From: Lamellibrachia columna
Taxonomy: Eukaryota; Annelida; Polychaeta; Sabellida; Siboglinidae
DNA length: 64,000 bases
NCBI GenBank assembly: GCA_963662155.1
Contig: OY759263.1
Location: 27,406,048 to 27,470,047, forward strand
Direction of reading: 5' to 3'
Part shown: positions 10,761 to 22,700 of the stretch, one piece after another
Layout of the letters: every line of letters begins with the position of its first letter
Numbering within the stretch: the stretch's first letter is position 1
The notes under the pieces: generated by a model
Database searches by the model: none
What the model saw: only the letters and a program-made list of their open reading frames with translations
Told to the model about the DNA's origin: nothing
Translations under genes and position numbers: made by a program

Positions 10761-13700
10761 ATGAAAAGAATTCGAACTGAGCAGCTGCAGTCTGCAATAA
10801 ACCAGTACTTGAAGAGGCGGCAGTACACGGTGGGTCCTTAAACATAACACTTCCAAAAAAGAGAAGTAACGTGGGTGGAGGTTGCGAACCAACGCAATTG
10901 CTTAATGGTGGGCGATAATGTGATAACTACGAGTCTACGTCCTAACACTGTTATAGTAACGAAGCAGCTACGCAAACCTGAAAACATATAGACTAGTTAG
11001 TTCGGCATATCTGAATTGTCAACGATCTGTCGCGTCTACGCAAAGAAACGATTCGTCACCATTCATTGAATGTGGCTCAACTGACATATCATTGTTGTAG
11101 GATAGATACGCTTAATTTGGGTAATGTCTAATGAGTGGGTTTGTTCTCAGCCGGTCGGCTTCTACAAATCATACACAATATGCTATTATACCAAAATAAT
11201 ACATAGGTCTGTCAATTGCAAGTTGGAGAGACAGTCTGCAACATGCTAGTCCGGCTGAGGTTCGATTTGTTAGGGATGACTATGAACGAAACACGTAATC
11301 CGGCGGATCTGGTTGCCACCCTTGGATGGCCAACCATTGAGTGACATCATATTATTAATGAAGGCCTATTATTAAACAAGCCACAACCTTCTACAGGGTT
11401 CTGGGTGGCATTGTTGAGAGCACTACCCCTCCGGACCTGCTGGAACCTCGGCCAGACTAGCATGTTGCAGGCTGTCTCTACTCTTCTATTACAATTTGGC
11501 TTAAAGCTAGCTTATGTTGTGTTAGCTCCAATGGTCTACAAAGACAATGGATAAGACCACCAAGGCTATGAAACCATGTACAGTTTACACAAATAACTGT
11601 ATTGGTTCTTTGTATAATTTGGTCAACAGAAGCAGTTCAAAGGAAGATTTCGGACAATAGGTGTGACACCTCACACAGCACAATTGCATTCTACTATATC
11701 CAAACAAACAAAGCCACAAATGAAATGAGTCCTTGTGTCCCTATGATACCAGCTGGCATGCTGTGGTGTATATTTAGATGAAATTCTACTGTCACTGTAG
11801 GTTATTGATGATTGCTTGAATAATGAGTTGTTGTTGAGAACTACTTTACTACTGAATGGAAAGTTTAATTATGTAGCATAATACGCCTGTACTCACTCCA
11901 AAATGTTTAATCGAAAACAAATAGTTGCAATAGGAAAATATAATAGTAATATATTCATATGTAATAGTAATATATTCATATGTAATAGTAATATATTCAT
12001 ATGTAATAGTAATAGATCAAAGTAATAGTAACGTATTACATTGTAATGTAATTGACCCCAGGCCTGCTACCCACAACGCATGCGCACAAAGCACCACAAA
12101 CTCCTACATTAGCCCAAGATTGGGCTGTTTGTAGTGTAATGATAATTACTAGAGAAAGGTGTTACAAATATGTTTTATAGGCCAAGCCTAATTGTAACCC
12201 ATAAGACCACAAGTATAACATGTTTCACATTTACCCCTTGAGGGGTTTTGTGGGATCTTTTATTTCTGCTGGCATAGACACCAGGAAGAAGGGACCAACA
12301 GCCTCTAGTGTCTCTCCCGAAAGACACAGCAAAGTGGGGTGAATGAAATTGACAAAGTTTTTGAAGCAGCAGCAGGTGGACTCGAACCCCGGGCTCCTCA
12401 ATCGACACTCTGGCACAATAATCTTTAAAAACTATGGGTATAAATTAATGTTTTTGACCATTTAACTGTTTAGGGTTATTTTTGTGTTGGTATGTGTGTT
12501 GCAGGGATGGAGTGATGTCTGTGTTATAACTTATGAGTGTTGTGTGTGTGCTGCAGGGTGGGGTGATGTCTGTTATGAGTGTTGTGTGTGTGCTGCAGGG
12601 TGGGGTGCTGTCTGTGTTGTGACTTATTTATGAGTGTGGTGTATGTGTTGCAGGGATGGGGTGATGTCTGTTATGATTTATGAGTGTTGTGTGCGTGCTC
12701 CAGGGCTGAGATGATGTCTGTTATGACTTATGGGTGTTGTGTGTGCTGCATGGTGGGGTGATGTCTGTGTTATGACTTATGAGAGTTCTGTGTGTGCTGC
12801 AGGGCTGGGGTGATGCAAAGGAGTGTCACAGCACACTGAGCATGGAGGAGATGGCTCTGACATCGGCAGTACTCGGTGAGGGCAGCAACAGTAACACTAT
12901 CGCCTACAGCAGCATCAGTGGTGACGCGACAGCTTGTGACCAGCAGTACAATCGGTCAGTATGACACTACGTCAGTCGGTGTCCACACTATGTTGATCTG
13001 ATTGTTATTTGTAGCACTTATAATCAGCGCAGTGTGCCCCATGAAATGTGTGTGCTGCAGGGCTGGGGTGACGCAAAGGAGTGGAAGTTATTTGAAATGT
13101 GTACTCAGTTATGATGATACAATAAATATATTGTGCACATTGTATCTAACACAATATTATTATACAATTAATTTATGGAATATTTTTGCAACAGTTTCCG
13201 TCAGTTTTGTTATACTTGTGTTTTCGACTGATTGTGTTCATGGTTTGTTTTGAATTGATTGTGTTCACATTGTGTTTTCGACTGATTGTGTCGATGTGTG
13301 TTTTGTACTGATTCATGGTGTTCTGGACTGATTGTGTTTGTGGTTTGTTTTGGACTGGTTCGTGGTGTTCTGGACTAATTGTGTTTGTGGCAGACCTGGG
13401 GCCGAAGTACTCAGTACTCGTGTACTCCGTAGTGCCCTGCGTGGGCCGGGCTTTTGGTCCAAGCCCGGCACAGCCCACGGGCTGGGCCTCTACATAATTT
13501 CGCGGGCCGGGCCTGGGCCTACATACTGTGGGCCCGGGTCGGGCCTGTGCTGAAAACAATTTAAACACATCGGGTCTGGGCCTAGTGTGAGCGGGCCTGG
13601 GCTGGGCCTGGACATAATAAAAATATTCATACAAAACACCGATTATTACTTTATTTTTTTTTATAAAAACTGATTATAAATTGTAATTCCGTTTAAATTA

Positions 13701-16700
13701 TTTCTTTAGTATTATATAGTTGCAAATTGAGACCTTGCATGGAATCTAATGACCCCATAAGTTCACTTGGCTGGAAGTAGCCAGCCCCAAATGTTTACTT
13801 TAGAAATATTTGCAGAGGCAATCAAGCCATGATTAACCATCAACTTATCACCCTTTGACCCTACCAGTGGACATTCTATTGTCTAGGTCTTCCCTCCAAA
13901 CATTGCCCACCTGAAAGACCTGCCCACTGCCAAGTGCACACTAGGCCACTAGCCCACTACCCAGTACCCAACCCAGTAGGTAATTGGTATTTCTCCCCAG
14001 TCCTAATTCATTCACACTTGTACTAATTCACACATGTCTGAACATGTCTGTCTCAGGCTAGTGACTGCAGGCCTGCTGGAAATGCCACTGGGTGTCAGTG
14101 CCAGTGGGTGACATTTAATTGAAATATCATATTAAATTATGTTAACTTAGTTGAGCTAATTCAATTAACAATATAAATTGGGATTATGGCTTGCATATGG
14201 GTTAAGTCAGGATTAGATAAACAAATATCCTACCCTAACAATAAACCAATACATTAAAGCCAAATATAACAAATGTTACCATATTTAATAATAATGACAC
14301 TAAGAAGTTTTTCTTTATTTTTCTTCAGGATATTCGTAAGTTTGAAGAAGTTGGTGGTGCTGAATTTTTAGAACTCATCCAGCACACTATGGACCTTTTT
14401 TATTTAATAAAACAATAAGTCTGTTTTACAGTTTTTGTTTTTCGTCTTTGTTATAAGATTATAGGTTTATCTTCTCTAAACTTAGCGGGCTTGCGGGCCG
14501 CGGGGTTACCCATCTTTGGCCCGCGGGTATGGGCCGGGCCTGGGCCTGAAACTTGCAGGCCGGGCCTGGGCCAAACATTCACGGTCTGGGTCGGGCCTGG
14601 GCCTAAATTCTAGTTTGCGGGCCTGGGCCGGGCCGGGCTTGAAAAATTATTGCAGGCCTGGGCTGGGCCTGGACTCTAACTGCTAATTGCGGGCCGGGCT
14701 TGGGATCAAATTCTAGGCCCGCGCAGGGCACTAGACTACTCCGATACATTTTTTAAATACTCGTACTCATAGAAATTATGGTCATGTACTCGTACTCGTA
14801 TTCTATTATGAGTACATCTGAGTACTTTTTCAATATGATATTGTGAAAATTATTAAATTTCATATTTTATCAAATCATTAACAACTACAACAATAATTTC
14901 AAAAAGCATGGTAGCAAATTGTATTACCTGCATATGAATCAAATTAACACAAGTTTGCTATGTTCCTGCATGCATCTCAGCTGAGTTATATGTGTTTTTA
15001 ATACAGGATCATTAAACACACTTATTATGTCAATTCTATTGCAATAACCATGATATTAATTGCAAATTGCAATGTAATAGCCCCTGATTTATAATAATTA
15101 TTGTTACATTTAATAGATGTGGTTTCATTGGTATTGATCAGTTTTCACAAATTTAACTTTGTGGATCACTTTTCTGCACATTGAATGCACTGAAACCACA
15201 AAGGCTTCGCTTCAAGTGGCAGCATCTTTTGACTCTTTTCCCAGTCAGAAACTCCTAGTTCATAATCCATAGTTGTACTAGTTACCAGTCCAGGTCATAA
15301 TTCTTATGTTTGTTTAATTAAGCCAGGAAGTCCAGTAAGCTCATAATGAAAGGGTCATTCATCAGTTAGCCATAAAATGCCTTTGTTGCTCTCACAAGTG
15401 ACAGTGCTAAGGACTTCTAGCTGAATCTTCTTCTGGAGAAGTTTGGTGATTCAAGTCAGGCAACCTGCACCAGTGTTGTCTGGTGCCACAACGTGCCTAA
15501 CAGTGTTCATTGATTAAGGACTTCTAGCTGAATCTTCTTCTGGAGAAGTTTGGTGATTCAAGTCAGGCAACCTGCACCAGTGTTGTCTGGTGCCACAACG
15601 TGCCTAACAGTGTTCATTGATTCATATATTATATATATTTAATTGTTATATTTTTTTGTTTCTTTTCTCTTGTTATGTTGTGCTATGAAATGTATTTTGA
15701 AAAGTATTTTCAATTTAAATACATTTTAACCCATATTTGAATGCATACGCTGTACATTTGCATTTGAATGCAAATCGCACCTTTCAGTGAAATACAACCC
15801 CCAGTTTGATCCAAAACATAAAGAGGTTTTTTACAGTTATTCCTCATAAAAAATCTAATCAACTGCTGTTGCATAGTCAACTCTTCCTGAGTTATATAAA
15901 TTAATTCACAATGTTTATTTTTAAAATACGTTATTATTATTACTGTACATAGTTACTAATATATCATACAAGATGTACTCGTGCTCAGCCATCACCAATA
16001 TACTCATACTCACACTTTACTCATGAAAATGTACTCGGCCCCAGGTCTGGTTTGTGGTGTGTTTTGTACTGATGCATGGCGTGGTGGACTGATTGTGTTT
16101 GTGCTGTGTTTTAGGTTGATTGTGTGTTTTGCATTGAGTGTGTTCATGTTGTGTTTTGCATTGATTGTGTTGATGTTGTGTTTTGGACTGATTTTGTCCA
16201 GTCAGGCAACTGGACTGTAGTCCTGTATGTGTGTGTCTTGTGTTTCAGACTGAAGACGTTTGTGCACGAGTCGCCGGAGCCCCTCAGGATCCAGCTCCAG
16301 ACCCTGCTCTACCCTCTCTTTGTCAATGTCTACCTGGAGCTGCTGCAGAATGCACAGACAGCTGCAGGTGGGGCTGCTGGGGCAGGGCAAAGCTACCAGG
16401 GCAGGGGAGGGCTACTGGGCAGGGCAGTGCTACCGGGAAAGTGAGGGCTACTGGGGCTATTGGGGTGGGGAGGGCTATTGAGGCAGGGTGGAATAAAAGG
16501 AATGTAAAAAGAAACTCATTTGGGTAGCAGAAAGAAGGGATGAAGTACATTTTATAATTGGTGCTGCAGAAAGCAGGGCTGGAATAAATTAAGTAGTTGG
16601 GGTAACAGAAGGCAGGGTGGAATGATGGGGTGAGAAACCCAACAAGTTATTGTTTGTTGTTCTTACGGACCTTATCTCGATATCACGGGCCTAATTATTC

Positions 16701-19700
16701 CTTGTTGGCAGTGCGTTTCAATAAGCATTTTCATGTAAATGATAACCTTCTTGGATAAGTCAAGGATAGAAAGGGGTGGCGAATATAGGGCAAGTTACAA
16801 TCAGCGTTATTTTTGTTGCACACTGACTCTCTCGCCCACACTGTGCTTGCAGGTCGCAAGTTCTACAGCCGACATCATGCCACGTTCAAATCTCACAGTG
16901 ACTGTGCTGGCATGCTGGCAGCGCTGCAGCAAATCTCCAACAAAGAAGTCATGCTCAACTGCCATCTAGTGAGAGAATTCAGGTGTGCATCAAACATGAA
17001 GTGTGGTGTCATTAACTTATCATGTTACCCTGTTAAATTTAGACGTAAATAAAGACAACGCGCACATGCTCGCACAATTCTTTTATGATGGTAATACATT
17101 TATGTTGTTGAAAACACGATCTTGTTTTAGTATGGTAGCTCTTGACTGTTTCAGAGAACATCGCTATGTTGTGAGTCTATCGCCAGACACCTTGCAGCAT
17201 CTCCTCAAATACCTTCAGGTCAGTGTTAGCTGTCATGATAACTGCACTCTCACAACCCAACTAGTATTTGTTTATATCATGTATCATTAATAATTTTAGA
17301 GAAAAAGAAAATTTACGAAATACAGGTTAGTAATTGTTACAGAAGCTGAAATGTTAGTACCCATGTAGCAGCCAAATTTGGTTGTCTCTAAAGTCACTTA
17401 TCAGCAGTGACATATCTAGGATCTTGCCAAGCTTAGTGACCCACTAGTTTACCATGCAACCCTGTAGTGGTACAACAGATTAGATATGAACAAAAATCAA
17501 ATATTTAAGCCAAAGGGAGGCATGGTTCAGTCCCCCAATATGCCACTGCTAATTAATACATCTTCATGACACATTTCTTTTCTTGTAGAGTATAGCTACC
17601 TTTCAGAGTATCTGTTAAGTGCAGAGTGTTCAGATCCCTCTTGGTCCCTCGTCAGAATTAGTGGAGACTGAAAGGTAGCTATGCTTCCTTTAAAATGAAT
17701 GTAATAGAGTCCCGTATCAACATGCTGATGCATTACAGTTCTCATTAAAAGTGGTGAATTTTTGGTACAATATTTTTCATAAGCAGTAAACATGGAATAT
17801 GTTGATGAAAAACACTTGTTTAATTTTGAATTTTTCTTCTCAGAACGGCGACAACGTTCTACTGGTGCAGATGTTGAATCGGCATCTTGATATCAAATGT
17901 GAGGACCATTAATTTAAGATTTATGCAATTTTACTAAGTTTTCTACATTCTCGAATGCATGTTAAAGCAAAACAAAAGTCATGGTTTTGGGGTTATGCAC
18001 CTAAAAGAGATGATACAACTAACCTCGTGCAATTAAAAATATCACACCAATGGTTTACTTAAAATGTGTTCTAAAAGTTGGAGATTCCGGTCATTTCTCA
18101 GACTAACAGAGGGGTGATATGTTAACCAGTGCAACTGATAAGCGCATGCGCAGTTCTATGAAATCGGGGTAACCTAGACTAGAGTGACATATTACGTGAG
18201 GCCGGTATACACAGAACCAATGCAGAGTCTCAAACAAACGTATTATTTTGCCATAAGGAAGACTAGTTTAGTAAACAAAGGCCAAAATATATTACATAAG
18301 TTGAGTTTGTATGCAAATAGCATGGCCATATCCTATTGGCAAGAGGAATAGGTGTATACAAATATATTTTCATCAGGCAAGCGAATATATTACCAGAATA
18401 CCACACTCGTGACATAGTGCTATCTAACAGTATGGTGCGGCCCATGAAGTTAAGATGTATGTTCAGTAAGGTTTTCGTAGTAAACCACTGGCATGATATT
18501 CTTAATTGTAGTTACAAATGGTTATGTTTTAGTAACTCATAGGTGCATAGGCCGAAATCCATGACTTGTTTCGCTTTAATTTGCATGTTTTGACTGGCCA
18601 TGAAAAGCCTAAAATATTACCCGTCGAATGTCTATAAAACTTTGCACAATAAATTTTGAGTTGAAAATATATGCAGACACATATATACAGACATGTGTGT
18701 ATATTTGTAATAAATTATATATAATTATTTCAATCAACATTTTATAATTGTTGACACATTTATTTCTCTCAGGCAAGATTCTGGGAGTATGTTTAATTTA
18801 CACAAAATGGCTTAATTAGATAACTGAAAAACATAATTCACTACCAAGTGTTTGAAACTTCAGTGATTAAATCAATGTATAGCAGTGCGATAAGAATAAG
18901 TTTGACTTTAATGGTGGGTGGACTTGGAAGTTAATGAACCACCAAAGAAGGTTTCATCTGGTCAGACAGATCATCTTGTATTGTGTAATGCATTTTGGAG
19001 TGCAATATTTTGTGATTATGCATAAGAAGTATAAATAAAATTTTTATCAGACATGCATCCGAATTGGTGACAGTTTTGTGCCCACGTTCATGTTGATAAA
19101 TGACTGGCCATTTAGATTTTGTTTGTGGGAAATACAAACTGCATTAATGATAAAAGAAATGTGATAATACTGATAAATTTGTGTTAGAAAGAAGTAACAA
19201 ACACCAGCCTATGATCTGACATGTTTTGTGTTTGCAGTGAAGGAAGTGGAGTTACTGGAGGACGTAGAGAGTGTGGCCAAATCTCTCGTGCCAAACTTAA
19301 CCCTTGCCTCCCCACAGTGTGTGGCGGAGAACAAGGTCATTCGGAGTGAGGTGAAACTTGGGGAGCTTCAGCAGTGTATCCGTCGAGTCCAGGAGGGTCC
19401 GTCCTCTCTCCCCTCGGTGGCGCTCTATACAGTGCTCAACCCACACCAGGGGTACGTCGAAACACTCCAGAAACTTTTCGGCAATTCTCATCCCTTTTAT
19501 AAACCAATTTACTTAAAGGTGCATGGTCTGATCGTTTTTACTGCAAAATCATGTTATAAATTTACATCTTGACCACTGAAGTGTGTTTTAATGAACCTCA
19601 TTAAAAATATAATTTTTAAAACCATATAATTATAACCTATGTAAAAACATGTAGAAATTACTGCCAACATGTTTGGGTGTCAATGTTCCAGGCTGTGTTC

Positions 19701-22700
19701 TGCTGACATCAGTAGTGATGCGTCACTGCTGTGCACCAGCTATGAGGACTCCTCCATGAGAGTGTGGAGTCTTGGTCCAGAGCCACTCCAGGCCGGAGCA
19801 GCGGCTCCAGTGAACATCTCCATGGTGCACCTGGCAGGAGACTTCCTGCAGGACGTCGTCGACAAAAACAGGTATGTGACAGAAGTAAGACAACGTGTGT
19901 GTGGAAGAACAGTTAGCAACAACATAATTATGGTTCCTCAGAGAATACAATACATCTGTCAGAGACAACACATTACAAATGAAGAGGTTCCACAGAGAGC
20001 AGGACAGGGAAGTCATTGTTGGACTCTCGATAAGCCAATGGCTTCCTTGTCCACTTGCCATCTGGGCCTTTGGCTTGGATGGCAAATCTTGTTAAAGTCT
20101 GGAAACGACAAGAAGAAGGCAGTTGCAATTGTTAGGACATGTTGAGAAACAGTCAGATTAAGAAAACGTAGTTGAAGGAAAAATCGAAGGAAGTAAGGTT
20201 ATAGGCACTATAGTAGTTGAGTATTATCTGCTATCAGAAGCAGGCAAAGAGTAAAATACTTTAACAGTCTACACAAATAGTTTAGACTATTAATGGGGTA
20301 TGGTCAGCATCACCATACATGGCTCATGGAGGAGAAGGCAAACATGTTAGATGACTTATGACATTTCACTCCAAACAGCCCTGTCCAGGGCTAACATAGG
20401 AGTTTTCTTTCTCCAGAGTTAGTGAGTGGTTTGAACTATTATTGCCATGCTTTATGCAGATTAATGCAACTACCAGATGGCGTCAGGAGTTTAAGGCATC
20501 CTTGAATAAAATGGGTTCTTTGAAATGTTTAACAAACCAGTGAAATTTCTGTTTTGCATACAGCTCTTGTAAATTCTGTTATATTTTTGGTAATCATGAT
20601 TCGTGGTGCAGATGTTGAATCGTTAATTTGGCGTTCATTAGATGAAGATTTCTCAACAGTGTTTAACATTTATTTGCGTGACTAGTCACAAGCAGAATGT
20701 GTTACTGTCTTGCAACTGGTGATGTTGTTTTTCTACTTTTGACACATTTTTTGGTGTGCTAACCCTCATAGGTCAGTGGGGTCACTGGAGAAGGACTGCA
20801 TCACACTGCGGGGTCACGGAGGGGCGGTGTATAGCACGTGTTTCACACACGACAACCAGTTTGTGATCTCAGCATCAGAAGATACAACACGTATGTGATG
20901 AGCACGTAGGCATTGTCAGAGGTTCTGCATCCAATAGTTTGATATATAATTGCTTAAACTGAGGGGCTTTATACATAAAAAATGAAAAGGATGTGGGTGG
21001 GTTATGGTTCCACTTTTTATCACTAAAAAGGAGAAGTTGATTTTTTCCTGCGTTGAAATTTTGCAATAATCGGCTTTCCATTCACTGCATTGGCAGTGTG
21101 TATACACTGCCTCAAGTTTTCCCATTTATGGGGTGTGGGTGGGTAAGATAAATCCTGTTAAAAAATTTTATGATTATTTGATTTTTTTTAATGCCACTTA
21201 TTACATATGTAAAACTAATTGTCTCAACTTGTCTGCCATTGAAGCAGTTGATTTTTTGGGTCTCATGTTTGAAGCATGAGAGGGTGAACTTGTATCCATT
21301 ATTACGATAAAAGTTAAAAAAAATTGCGTTATTAATATGAATCGATGTGCATTTTTGTAAAATCTTTACTGATTGTTTTATGAAAATCTTCACTGAGTTA
21401 AAAATGTATATTCTTATATAGCATCATATCTAATCCTTGGGACTGTTGAATGCTCTTTACATTTCACCCCTGCCAGACCTGTTCATTCCAATATCATCTC
21501 GACTTCTCTGGGGAGCATTGAATAATTGTACAATATGATTACCTCTGTGTTGTTGTATTATGGTTTCACAGAAGAACGTTGCCTTTAATTCTCAATACAT
21601 GATTGTTTTCTTGCAGTACGGTTATGGGAACCAAAGTCACACAGTTGCAAGGCGTGTTACCGGGGTCACAATTACCCTGTGTGGGGTGTAGATATAAGTT
21701 CGACAGGAGCGTTCTTTGCCAGCTGTTCTCATGACCGCACGGCGAGACTGTGGAGTCCAGACAGACTCTACCCAACACGCACATTCATCGGACATACAAT
21801 GGATGTCGATGTAAGTTGATTCATCCATGCGTGCCAACCCTGAGTCTAAAACTGCTAACAGAAATCCATAAGATTGCAAATGAACAGATGCGATTTTCTG
21901 TTCATTTGATCTCACGAGACTTATGCACTGCTTAAACATTTATAAGAATCGTTCTTCGGACTTGTTTTGAACTGATAAGATCTGTTACTCGTAGTCATTT
22001 GACAAATGCATTCCATATCCCATAATACAAAAAGTGTCCTAATGTACGATATCACGTCAATATGGCTAACTTTGTTAAGACCATTAAATTTAAGAAAATC
22101 CATAAGAATTGGCATGTATGTTCACCAGTTAGTCTGCATGTGTAAAACGTATCAAATGAAATGTTTCTGGGTGTAGCTGGCAATGTTTGCAAAGGACACT
22201 GTGTGTATGTTTGTGTAACACTAGGTTTATCTTGAAGGAAATCCGTAAAACTGTGGTGTAGTTTTGAAGATAACAACTGAAGACAAACAGACAGACTGAA
22301 TGACATAGCAGTGCATTTCTTGTCATTGAAAGTCCACTTATGGTCACGGCCAGAGTAATCGTTAGTTCACATTTTATTAACTTAACCTGCATATACGGCA
22401 AGTTTGTTTGAGCAAAAACAATTATTTTATAATTTCATAAAATAAATATTACTACTTTAAGAAGTATTTAATACAGTTCTTCTGTTAACAGCAAAACAGG
22501 CATGCTGTAGTTCTAGCATTTATGTACTGTGCCTTGTTACTTCCTGTACGGTATGCTGAATTACCCAGTCTTCCTCGAACCACTGTTACTGGGGTTCTTT
22601 CTGTTCCAAGTGTGTGCGCTTCCACCCCAACGGTTCGTACCTAGCCACAGGGTCATGTGACAAGACAGTGCGACTGTGGACTGTGCAGGACGGCAAAGCG

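Larger units (their letters stand above)
13391..16049. mobile_element. hAT-superfamily element, non-autonomous, 2659 bp, with 8-bp TSD
   Basis: The left terminus CAGACCTGGGGCCGAAGTAC and the inverted right terminus (TGTACTCGGCCCCAGGTCTG) are near-perfect terminal inverted repeats. The flanks 13383-13390 and 16050-16057 are both GTTTGTGG, a perfect 8-bp target-site duplication diagnostic of hAT. Subterminal regions are rich in GTACTC/GAGTAC motifs, likely transposase binding sites. No transposase frame is visible. It contains a nested GC-rich element (about 13430-14733) and a 107-bp tandem duplication. It sits in TAF5L intron 2. Confidence 0.92.
13200..16225. repeat. Degenerate TGTGTTTTGGACTGATTGTG minisatellite split by a hAT insertion
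   Basis: Degenerate units of about 30-35 bp (GTGTTTT(G/C)GACTGATTGTG plus a spacer) occupy 13205-13390 and resume at 16050-16210. The 2.66-kb hAT element sits exactly between, so the array predates the insertion. Open frames across it are artefacts. Confidence 0.8.

Noticed and set aside
13173..13634. 153-codon frame on the - strand rich in Pro/Arg/Gly
   Set aside because: It crosses a minisatellite and the GC-rich terminus of a transposon.
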